A DNA stretch of 64,000 bases from Rhizobium tumorigenes (GTDB lineage Bacteria; Pseudomonadota; Alphaproteobacteria; Rhizobiales; Rhizobiaceae), in contig NZ_CP117256.1 in assembly GCF_003240565.2 (NCBI RefSeq), positions 496,001 to 560,000 of the forward strand. Direction: 5' to 3'. Within the stretch, counting starts at the first letter, position 1, and every line of letters begins with the position of its first letter. Shown piece after piece: positions 1-9,100 of the stretch. A model generated the notes under the pieces. It was not told the DNA's origin and did no database searches. It was given only the letters and a program-made list of their open reading frames with translations. The translations under genes and the position numbers were made by a program.

Positions 1-308
1 CCCTTGGCGGCCAGGAGATCGCGGCGCCGCCCAACCTGTTCGATTCACTGGTCGTCTTCATTCCGAGCGGAACGGAAGGCCCGCGCCTCCCGGGCATCGC
101 TACCCGATGGCAGCGCCTTCACAACGACGCGACGCAGTTTCCCCTCGTTCCACTGGGCTTGGAAGTCTTCGTGCGCGGCCGCGGCGCGCAAACCGTCATC
201 GATGTCGAGGCCACCTACGCCCGGAACGCCTTCTGCAGCGAAACCATCACCGAACTCCTTTCGCAGCTGGACAACACCATCCGCGATGCAGTCCAAGAGG
301 TCTGGTAA
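1..308 (+). CDS. NRPS condensation domain, C-terminal end (partial)
   Basis: The frame is open from the left edge (codons start at base 3) to a TAA just before the next NRPS gene, so only the last 101 codons of an upstream gene are present. They contain LFDSLVVFIPSG and then VIDVEATYARNAFCSE, the pattern of the closing part of an NRPS condensation domain, followed by the helix that usually ends such a domain. No adenylation or carrier signature is visible in this piece, so the protein appears to end with a C-like domain. It lies 5 bp from the next NRPS start on the same strand and is almost certainly in the same operon. The assignment to an NRPS is firm; whether the domain is catalytic cannot be judged without its N-terminal half. 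Confidence 0.75.
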   Translation, partial: LGGQEIAAPPNLFDSLVVFIPSGTEGPRLPGIATRWQRLHNDATQFPLVPLGLEVFVRGRGAQTVIDVEATYARNAFCSETITELLSQLDNTIRDAVQEVW

Positions 309-313
309 AATCC

Positions 314-3300
314 ATGAATTCGCGAATTGAACTCCTGCACCGACGGCTCGAGCAGAATGGCGTGAAACGCACGGCGATCCGGAAACGCCCGAACGCCGAT
401 GCGGCACCGCTATCGGACGCCCAGCACAGGATGTGGCTGCACCAGAAACTCCATCCCGCCAGCGGCGCCTACAATGTCTGCATCCGCATCGACCTTGCCG
501 GCGCTCTCGATGTGTCCCGGCTGCTCGCCGCGCTTGCCGCCGTAGTCGATCACCACGAAATCCTGCGCACCACCTATTCGACGGACGCAAAAGGCCAGCC
601 CTTCCAGCGAATTCACGCCCAATTGTCCCCTGAGGTGCATATCGTCGAACACGGCGACCCCGAGCGCGTGGCGCGCGACAGCGCCTGCGCGCCGTTCGAT
701 ATCGCCTCCTCCGGGCCGCTCCGTGCGCATCTGGTCACGATAGATGCCGCCAGATGGTCGCTGGTGCTGACGGTACATCATATCGTCTGGGACGGCGGAT
801 GCTTCGGTATTTTCAGTCGGGATCTCAGCCTTGCCTATCGTGGGCTGGCGATCGAGCCCCTGTCGATCCAGTATGCTGACATCACGGCGCATCGGAGCTC
901 CCCCAATTCCGACGCAGACCTCGAGGCACAGCTCAGCTACTGGCGTGAAACGCTGACGCCATTGCCGCCGGCTTTGCCCCTGCCTACCATCCAATCGTCC
1001 GGCCCCCGCACCAGCGAAAGGGCAAGCCGCCTGGATCGCGTCATGCCGACCGACTGCGCCACGGGCCTGCGCGCGGCCGCCGCCAGCCTCAAGACAACGC
1101 CTTTCGCCGTTTTCATCGCCGCCTATGCGCTCCTGCTCCATCGCTGGACCGGAGCATCCGATATCACCATCGGCACGACAGTCGCCAATCGGCATGAGCC
1201 GGGAAGCGGCGCGCTCATCGGCAACTTCGGAAACACGGTCCTGCTGCGTCTCGAAGTGTCTGGAGACGCAACGTTCCGCCAACTCGTCGCGCAGACGGCG
1301 CGTGTCGTGACAGACGCGGTCAGCCATGGCGACGTCTCCTTCGAACGGATCGTCTCCGCGCTCGCGCCTGTGCGCGAGGCCGGCCACGGCTACTTCACCG
1401 ACACGCTCGGCCTGTTCCTCGACCGCGACATCGGTGGTCCCGACCTGCCCGAGGTCGAGGTTCGATGGAGCAATGTGTTCAACGGCTCCTCTCCGTTTGC
1501 CCTGACCTTCCAGGGCTTTCTGACAGGCGACGCCCTGGAGGTGGAAGCGACGTTCCGCAGCGAGCTTTTCGCGACCGCCACCGTGCTCGACATGCTCGAC
1601 CACCTGGAATCGATACTGCTCGCGGCGACTGCCGACCCCGCGCAGCTTTGCTCGACCGTCAGCCATCTGCCGGCCCCGCAGCGTGACCGCCTTCTTCGGC
1701 TTTCCCGCGGAGCCGAGATCGATCGAAACCCGGTTTCCGTCCTCGACCACTGGCGCCGCCAGGTAAAGAGCAAGCCCTCGCGAATTGCGCTCGTCAGCGG
1801 CCCGGATCGTTTCCGTTTCTTCGAGATCGACGAACAGGCCAATCGACTGGCAGCGCACCTGATGGCGCGCGGTATCCGGGCGCAGGATGTTGTGGCTGTC
1901 GCTGCAAGCCGCGGATTGATCACCGTCGTCGCGCCGCTGGCGATCTGGAAATGCGGTGCGATCTTCCTCCCGCTCGACCCGCGCCATCCCGAAGCCCGCT
2001 TGCAGAAGCTCGTTCGTTCCGCAAATGCAAAACTCCTGATCTGCGATTTCGACGTCGCGATCGATAATCTGCCCGTCGTCTCCATCGATGCATTCATGGC
2101 TGCGGCAACCGAGCCTGCCATCGATCCCGGCCACAGCCCCCATCGGCTTGAAGCAGCCCATATCGGCTTCACATCGGGATCCACCGGCCAGCCGAAGGGC
2201 GTCGTGACCACACATGGCTCGCTGGCGGCGCGGACCGTCTGGGTGTCGGACCATTGGCGCGGGGGCGTGGGCGGCACCCGCCTTGCCAAGAGCGCACCCA
2301 CGGCGATCGATGCAACGGCAGAGCTCTGCGAAGCCTTCGTCACTGGCGAATACATCGTTCTTGCGACGGATGACGAAGCCAGGGATGCGGCAGCGCTCGC
2401 TCGCCTTCTGAAAACCCACGGCATAGGACACTTCATGGCGGTACCGGGGCTGATCGGGGCCGTCGCGATCGCCGCGCCGGACGTCATGTCCGACATGGAT
2501 CGGGTTCTCTCCACCGGCGAGCCCCTCCTTCCCGGCGTTGCGGCCTCCATCTACCGGACAGCCGAAAGCGTGCCGCTCTACAATTCCTACGGATGCACGG
2601 AAACCACCGGAGACGTCACGGCCGGAAGGATAAGCAGCAAAGATGCCGCAAACGGCGTCATATCGATCGGCCGGCCGCTCCCCGGGTCCTGCTGCTACGT
2701 GCTGACCGCAGATCTGACGCTGTCTCCGCCGGGCGCGCTCGGCGAACTCTATGTCGAAGGACAACAGCTCGCCCGCGGCTATCTTGCCCAGCCGGCATTG
2801 ACCGCGACCCGGTTCATTGCCAGCCCCTTTGCCGGGCACGACCGCTTGTACCGCACAGGGGATCTCGCTCGCTGGCGCGAAGACGGGCTGCTTGAGCTCG
2901 CCGGCCGCGTTGATGACCAGGTCAACATACGCGGCTACAGGGTAGAGCCCGACGAGACCGTCGCGGAACTTTATGCCGCCCCCGATGTGAAAGAGGCGGC
3001 CATTCTGGCGCGCAGGATCGGATCCACAATGGAACTCGTCGCCTATGTGTCGGGCGACGGCCTGCGACCGCAGGACGGGCCGAGGCTCCGCGCACGGCTG
3101 GCCGATCGCCTACCGGGCCCGCTTGTCCCGGCCGAGGTGGTCGTGCTGCCGTCATTGCCGCGGCTCGAGGGCGGCAAGATCGACCGGCAGGCCCTGCCGC
3201 GGGGGGTGGTCGCGCCGGATGTTTCATCGAGATCGCCGCGAAACGATCGCGAGAAAAATCTGACGCGCATCCTGGCGGAGCTTCTCGGCTGCGGGTCCGT

Positions 3301-4516
3301 CGGCATCGACGAGAACTTTTTCACGCTTGGCGGAGATTCGCTGATGGCCTTGTCCTTCGCGGCGTGCGCCAACGCTGCCGGATTCGAATTTCCGGCGGCG
3401 GCGGTGTTCCAGTATCCCACCGTCGCCCAACTGGTGGAGCAGCTCCCGCCATTGGTCGAAGAACAGGCGAAGCCCATCTCTCTTCCGGCGCAGGTACATC
3501 GCTTCCGGCTTTCCGGCTTGCCCCTGTCCGAATTCGTGACGTGGGAGCCACTTCGAGGTCCAGCCAAGCCCGACCGTTTGCGCGCGGCGCTGGCGGAAGC
3601 CATTTCGAGCCATCCGACGCTTCAACAGGGGATTGCCGTCAGGGGACGACTGTGGCGCGCCGCGCGGATGGCCGGGGCCGGGCGTGACGCCAAGGTCATC
3701 GAGATCGCGAGTTCCGACCCAGCCAGGGTGATAGAGGCGGCGCGATCGGCGATCGATATTGCCGCGGGCGCCGTGATTGCCGTAGTCCTCACCCCCGATG
3801 CCGCCCTGCTGGTCGCGCACGCCGCCGCGATCGATGGCCTGTCGCTGAGGCGAATAGCCGATGACATCTATAGACACCTTGCGGCGGAACACATGACGCC
3901 GACGCGCGCCGATCACGCGAGCGGTCGCGGTCAAGCCGCGATGCATCCTTTCGCGCCGGTTCCAGCAACCATCCACCACGACTGGCAATCGATCATTGAC
4001 CTGGGCCCGAAATGCCCATGGTGGGTCGGACCGGACGAGATCCTGTCAAAGGGACCTGATGTCAGGGTTAGGGCCGCGATGGACCTCGCCGCTGAAACTC
4101 TTCACATGCATGCCCTGCTGTCTGCTGCTCTCGATGTCTCCAAAGGCGATCTCGTCGTTGCGGATGTCGAGGTCGAGCCCGACGGGATCGGCCCACTTCT
4201 TGCGGCGCCCGTGCTGGCGCGCGCTGGCGCCCGGGACGCACCCGGCGACGGGGGCTTGTATATCGCCTTTATCGATCGCCGCAGGCCTGTCGCGGGTGGC
4301 CCCGGCCTTCTCGTACGGCGTACCGTCACGCCGCGATCGTGGCCGGACGCCGGCATGGTCCGGGGTACGGATCGCCTTTACCGGATTGTCGCATCCTGGC
4401 AGGAGATCGAAGGCCAAACCGAGTTGGAGATCGCGGCCGGCGATGCGGACATGGCGCGGGCACTGCTGAACGCGTGGATCGCTGCAATCTCACGTCAGGA
4501 TTCAGACCGTGCGTAG
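314..4516 (+). CDS. Non-ribosomal peptide synthetase, C-A-T plus degenerate C domain
   Basis: A 1400-residue siderophore-type NRPS. The ATG at 314 was chosen because it sits 5 bp after the preceding stop and starts the typical leader MNSRIELLHRRLEQNG; the frame is open further upstream but overlaps the previous gene. Domains: condensation (about 30-460) with HHIVWDG at 155-161, catalytic second His intact; adenylation (about 490-960) with FTSGSTGQPKG from 619, YRTGDLARW, GRVDDQVNIRGYRVEPDE and GGKIDRQALP; carrier (about 985-1050) with LGGDSL, phosphopantetheine Ser1009. The last ~350 residues look like a shortened condensation domain whose HHxxxDG is HAAAIDG (1169-1175), so the catalytic His is Ala1170. 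The enzyme would activate one amino acid and join it to an upstream chain. The substrate is not called: the pocket begins IDATAE, an unusual form. The end overlaps the next gene by 8 bp. Confidence 0.93.
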   Translation: MNSRIELLHRRLEQNGVKRTAIRKRPNADAAPLSDAQHRMWLHQKLHPASGAYNVCIRIDLAGALDVSRLLAALAAVVDHHEILRTTYSTDAKGQPFQRIHAQLSPEVHIVEHGDPERVARDSACAPFDIASSGPLRAHLVTIDAARWSLVLTVHHIVWDGGCFGIFSRDLSLAYRGLAIEPLSIQYADITAHRSSPNSDADLEAQLSYWRETLTPLPPALPLPTIQSSGPRTSERASRLDRVMPTDCATGLRAAAASLKTTPFAVFIAAYALLLHRWTGASDITIGTTVANRHEPGSGALIGNFGNTVLLRLEVSGDATFRQLVAQTARVVTDAVSHGDVSFERIVSALAPVREAGHGYFTDTLGLFLDRDIGGPDLPEVEVRWSNVFNGSSPFALTFQGFLTGDALEVEATFRSELFATATVLDMLDHLESILLAATADPAQLCSTVSHLPAPQRDRLLRLSRGAEIDRNPVSVLDHWRRQVKSKPSRIALVSGPDRFRFFEIDEQANRLAAHLMARGIRAQDVVAVAASRGLITVVAPLAIWKCGAIFLPLDPRHPEARLQKLVRSANAKLLICDFDVAIDNLPVVSIDAFMAAATEPAIDPGHSPHRLEAAHIGFTSGSTGQPKGVVTTHGSLAARTVWVSDHWRGGVGGTRLAKSAPTAIDATAELCEAFVTGEYIVLATDDEARDAAALARLLKTHGIGHFMAVPGLIGAVAIAAPDVMSDMDRVLSTGEPLLPGVAASIYRTAESVPLYNSYGCTETTGDVTAGRISSKDAANGVISIGRPLPGSCCYVLTADLTLSPPGALGELYVEGQQLARGYLAQPALTATRFIASPFAGHDRLYRTGDLARWREDGLLELAGRVDDQVNIRGYRVEPDETVAELYAAPDVKEAAILARRIGSTMELVAYVSGDGLRPQDGPRLRARLADRLPGPLVPAEVVVLPSLPRLEGGKIDRQALPRGVVAPDVSSRSPRNDREKNLTRILAELLGCGSVGIDENFFTLGGDSLMALSFAACANAAGFEFPAAAVFQYPTVAQLVEQLPPLVEEQAKPISLPAQVHRFRLSGLPLSEFVTWEPLRGPAKPDRLRAALAEAISSHPTLQQGIAVRGRLWRAARMAGAGRDAKVIEIASSDPARVIEAARSAIDIAAGAVIAVVLTPDAALLVAHAAAIDGLSLRRIADDIYRHLAAEHMTPTRADHASGRGQAAMHPFAPVPATIHHDWQSIIDLGPKCPWWVGPDEILSKGPDVRVRAAMDLAAETLHMHALLSAALDVSKGDLVVADVEVEPDGIGPLLAAPVLARAGARDAPGDGGLYIAFIDRRRPVAGGPGLLVRRTVTPRSWPDAGMVRGTDRLYRIVASWQEIEGQTELEIAAGDADMARALLNAWIAAISRQDSDRA

Positions 4517-5993
4517 TGGCGACCTCAATACGCCGCTGGCAACACATCTGGCACAATTCACGCGCCATGGACGTTGCCACAATTTTCACGCGGTGCCGTG
4601 GCCAGCCATCCTTGAGGCTGCATCCCCGGAATTCGCACAGCAGTATCGCGCAATACTCGGCGCCGACCTTTCGCGGATAGACGCAAGTTGGTCGGGCAGC
4701 GCCGTTGATTCGTTCTTCACACCCCACGGGCCGCTTGCCGACGCACAACAAAGGACGGCCAGGGCATTCGGCGCGGATGCAACGTTCTTCGGCACCAGCG
4801 GCACGACGACCAGCAATCAAATCGCCCTGGAATCTCTCCGCTTTCCCGGCGCTGACGTGCTGATAGATTGCACAGCTCACCAATCACTGCTCTTTGCTGC
4901 CGAGGGAATGAACGTCGTGTCCTCGCCTTGCGCCGGCACGGTGGAAAACCCGTGCATCGACATTGAGGAAACGGCGAGGCTGCTTGCGCGACGCGCCTCC
5001 GAGGGTCGACCATTCGATATCCTGGTGCTTTCAGCCACAAGTTACGATGGTCGAAAGCTGCGTCTTGATCGCGCTCTGCCGGTCATGGTCGAATCGTCTC
5101 CGACGACGGCAATCGTCATCGATGAAGCCTGGTCGGCACTGCACGCGTTTGTTCCTTCGCTTGTCGATTCCACCGCCCTTGCCGTTGCTTCCCGTCTGCC
5201 ACTGCTCGCACCCGTCCTGGTGACGCATTCGGCGCACAAGACGATGGCAGCGCTGCGGCAGGGTTCCTACCTTCACGTCCTCGGCTCTTCCTCCGATATC
5301 GAGAAAGTGCGCCTGGCGCGGTATCGCATTCACACCACCTCCCCGTCATGGCCGATCCTGACCTCGCTCGATCTTGCGCGCGCGCATGCCGAGCAATTCG
5401 GCGCCACCGAGTTTGCCAATGCCGTCGTCATCAAGACGAAACTCGAAGCAATGCTGCGCCAAGACCCTGTCACCGCCGACATTCTGGCGTCCCCGTCGCT
5501 TGGCCCCTACTACGAGCTTGATCCGCTGGTGTTATGCCTTCTTGTCGGGCCGCGCTCGCGTATCATCAGGGATCGGCTCTTAAGCGAACACCACGTGCTC
5601 ATCACGGTAGCCGGCGATCATCTCGTCGTGCGTCTGCATTTTGGCGTTACCGAGTTCGATCTGCTTGCGCTGATGAAAGGCCTGTCGCTGCTGGCGTCGG
5701 AATTCAGATCGCCACCACCCGCTCCACGACCGGCCGGCCCGCAGGATTTCGTGCCCGTCATTGGCTCGCATAGCCGGAACTATATCATTCCCTATCCTCC
5801 CGGCGTTCCGCTAGCGAGGCCTGGAGAGCTCTGGACGGACCGGCACGCCAAGGCGCTTACACAAGAAAGAGCGCGAGGGTCTGAAATCTATTGCCTGGCA
5901 GCAGGCGGCGGCGGCGCGCGTCGCGCCACGGGTGCGGTCCCTGTGGCGCTCGACCCGATAGTCAGTCCGGCCACCGAGGACGAGCCCATGTGA
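4509..5993 (+). CDS. PLP-dependent Orn/Lys/Arg decarboxylase-family enzyme
   Basis: A 494-residue fold-type I PLP enzyme of the Orn/Lys/Arg decarboxylase class. Visible signatures are the GTSGTTTSNQ loop that binds the cofactor phosphate, DEAW (the PLP-pyridine Asp), and the lysine motif HSAHKTMAALRQGSY with the Schiff-base Lys244. The length and the small C-terminal domain fit the shorter bacterial decarboxylases rather than the ~710-residue inducible enterobacterial ones. The GTG start lies inside the end of the NRPS gene (8-bp overlap), so translation is coupled and the product is presumably made in step with the synthetase. By inference it supplies a diamine such as putrescine or cadaverine, or a decarboxylated amino acid, as a siderophore building block. 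The family assignment is strong; the substrate is unknown. Confidence 0.85.
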   Translation: MRSGDLNTPLATHLAQFTRHGRCHNFHAVPWPAILEAASPEFAQQYRAILGADLSRIDASWSGSAVDSFFTPHGPLADAQQRTARAFGADATFFGTSGTTTSNQIALESLRFPGADVLIDCTAHQSLLFAAEGMNVVSSPCAGTVENPCIDIEETARLLARRASEGRPFDILVLSATSYDGRKLRLDRALPVMVESSPTTAIVIDEAWSALHAFVPSLVDSTALAVASRLPLLAPVLVTHSAHKTMAALRQGSYLHVLGSSSDIEKVRLARYRIHTTSPSWPILTSLDLARAHAEQFGATEFANAVVIKTKLEAMLRQDPVTADILASPSLGPYYELDPLVLCLLVGPRSRIIRDRLLSEHHVLITVAGDHLVVRLHFGVTEFDLLALMKGLSLLASEFRSPPPAPRPAGPQDFVPVIGSHSRNYIIPYPPGVPLARPGELWTDRHAKALTQERARGSEIYCLAAGGGGARRATGAVPVALDPIVSPATEDEPM

Positions 5994-6134
5994 CCGAGGC
6001 TTTTTGCGACAGTTTGCCAGCAACCGCGAAGCCGCCCTTCATCCCATGCGACGCCTAGCCGCAAAGACGACTGGCCAGCCGGGTCTCGACACCCCATTCG
6101 ACGGCCTTCGCCGTGATCAGACAGGAGAAATGAA

Positions 6135-9100
6135 ATGATGTTTTCGGATCGCAAGCAGCAGCTTTTGCTGCAACGGCTCGCGGGCGCAGGTCTTCTGCAC
6201 TCGGAGCAATCCGTCGCCAACGATCGCCCGCGGCGCGAAGAGCGCGACGGGCCCGCTGTCCTTTCCAACGCGCAACGGCGGATGTGGTATCACTCCCAGC
6301 TTGCCGAAGGGTCCGCGGCCTATAATTTCTGCCTCGTGCTCCGGCCGGACGAAGACGCATCCTTTTCCGTCCCGGCTCTGACCGCAGCGCTGGAGCAGGT
6401 AATGCTCAGACACGAGATATTACGGACGAGGTACCGGACCGGCGCCGACGGTGCGCCGCAGCAGGTCATCGAGCCCTATCTTGCGCCGGACGTGACGGAG
6501 ATCGATCTGACGCCGGCATCGAACGAGTTTGCCGGGACGATCGAGGAAAGGCTGGACGACCTCGCATGCCGGGCCCGCGACCAGCCCTTCGATCTAAAGG
6601 TTGATGCGCCCCTGCGCGCGCTGGTGGTGCGAAGCGGCGCGGCTGTTATCGCCATCATCCTCGTCCTGCCCCACATCGCCGGAGACGGTGGGTCATTCGG
6701 AATCGTGCTCGCCGATCTGGAGCGGGCCTATGGGCATGGCGCCGGATCGGATGCGTCGCCGCCTGCGTCCAGCATCCGCTATTCGGACTATGCCTTGTGG
6801 GAGCAGCGGCATCTGGGCGATCCCAAAACACCGGCGAGCCTGCATGCCCGCCAACTGCGCTTCTGGGAGACCCAGCTGGCCGACCTTCCCGCGGAGATCC
6901 CGCTTCCCTTCGACCGCCCTCGCCCGACTACACCGAGCTTCTCCGGCAGCCAGGTGAGGGAATGGCTCGGGGAAGGGTTGTCGGCAGCCCTGCGGCGAAT
7001 GGCCGGAACCAACGGCGGTACGCCACTTGTCGCGCTACAGTGCGCCGTCGCCGTTGCTCTCGGCCGCGTGGGCGCCGGACAGGACATTCCCCTCGGCGCC
7101 GCAGTCGACCTACGCCATGATTCCTCGCTCGACCAGCTCGTGGGCTTCTTCAGCAATACGGTGGTCGTGCGTGTCGATCTAGGGCGGGATTCCGAATTCT
7201 CGGAGCTGTTCCAACGCGTCCATGACACCGGCCTCAAGGCCCTCGACAACAGCGATGCACCCTTTGAAAGCGTCGTCGAGCACATCAATCCGCCGCGCGC
7301 CGTCGCGCGAAATCCGCTCTTCGGCGTCATGGTGACCGCCACCAGACCCTGGCCCGTTCTGCGGTTCGGCGATACGACCCTGCGTCTCGAGGAGCCGCGG
7401 CAGACCCAAGCGAAGTTCGATTTGACCTTCGTCGTCCATGACGAAGGCGCGGGCGGGCGGATCGGCGTGTCGCTGCTCTATGCCCGCGATCTCTTCGATG
7501 AAACCACGGCGCGACATCTGCTCGATCTGGTGATCGGCATCCTCGGGCAGGCAGCCCATCACCCACAGTTGCGGCTATCGCAATTCGCGGAATTCGGACA
7601 CCGGTACTTGACCCCGCAAGCCTCCTCCCTTGCAACGATACTGGCGGCGCGTCAGGGAGCCTCCTCCACTACGATGCGCTCCATCCAGCTGGTCGACGGC
7701 GTTCGGCAAGCCGATGTCGTTGCGGCCCTTGTCGGCCTGCTCGGGCGGCACGACGCGCTGCGCCTGCGCCGCGACGCGGAAAACGGACAATGGGACCTTG
7801 CCGCCACCGCCCGGCTCTGGGACGCCCCTGTGCTGCTGGAACAGCCGGCAACCGCCGAGGATGCGGAGCGATTCGTCGCCTGGCTCGAGGTCCCTCCGGG
7901 AAGCGATTCCGCCACGCCCAAGCGCCTTCTGAAGCTGCAGGCGCCGGGGCGATGGATAGATGACGAGTCGTGGAGCGTGCTGCTGGCGGAGCTCTCTCCA
8001 CTGCGGTCGGATGGCAGGCAAACGGTCCCAAACAGGGCCGGATCCTACGCCGACTGGTTGACCCGCACCGCCGACTTCGCGGCGGAGACGGACATGGTCG
8101 CCCATACCGAATCCTGGCTCGACATGCTGGACGAGGCCGCCGATCGCGCGCCGACGGGCGAATTTTCCGACAATTCCTTCATATCGACCGAGCGCCGCAT
8201 GGCACTCCCTGGCCTCGGGGAGAGGCCCGATCCGGCGGCGCTCCGGGTTGCCGCGATGGCGGCCCTCATCTGGACAAAGCGGCGGGCTGCCGCTCCGCTT
8301 CTGCTTGAGATCGATGAAGCCGATCGAGATCGCTTCGCCAACACCACCACGGGAACCGCCGCCGGATGGTGCAGACGACGTTTTCCTCTTCTCGTAGCGG
8401 CTCCGCAGGAAGGCGCCGCGGAAAGCCTGCTTTCGCCGCAGCGCATCGAAAGCTTCATCCGCGCCGCCGGTCATGTTCTCGGGCTCGATAACCCCGAGCC
8501 GGTGAGCGGCGACTTCGCCGCAAGCTACTTTCTCGCGCGCGACGTCAGCGCCGATGTGGCCGGCGCGCTCGATGATACGCCCCGACCCGACCTGACGCTT
8601 GCCATCATCACCACCGACGAGGGCGATGCACCGATCTCGCCTGAAGCTGATATCCACGAGGAAGGAGAGCGCTGGACGATCAGGATCGACCTGCGACGCA
8701 AGCAGGCATGGCTTGGCATTCGTGCGCGCCGCAGCGCCTCCGAAATCGACGCCCTCATCGACGCGTGGCGGGGCGTCCTTGCGGAATTCCTGGCAGCGGC
8801 CGCTCCCACAGATAGCGGCGGACGATCCGAAGACGATGGAATCCTGGAATTGTCCCCCTGGGATCTGCGGCGTCTCGAGGAATCCTTCGGCACCGTGCGC
8901 GCGGTGCTGCCGCTCTCGCCTCTCCAGGAAGGCCTGCGCTTTCACGCCGTCGGCGCAGCGGAAGGCTCGAACGAGGTCTACATATCCCAGACCTCGCTGG
9001 ATCTCCTTGGCGAAATCGACGCCGATCGTCTTCACCGGGCCGTCGAAAAGGCGATCAAACTGGCGCCGACCGTTACCGCGGGCTTCGCGGAAATCGGCGG

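Noticed and set aside
410..2839. Very long minus-strand open frame opposite the first NRPS gene
   Set aside because: It is antisense to an NRPS with every expected motif, reads Arg/Gly-rich with no domain, and follows from the strong codon bias of GC-rich coding DNA.
4509..5993. Housekeeping ornithine decarboxylase
   Set aside because: The family fits, but the overlap with an NRPS gene and the position inside the siderophore operon argue for a dedicated biosynthetic role.
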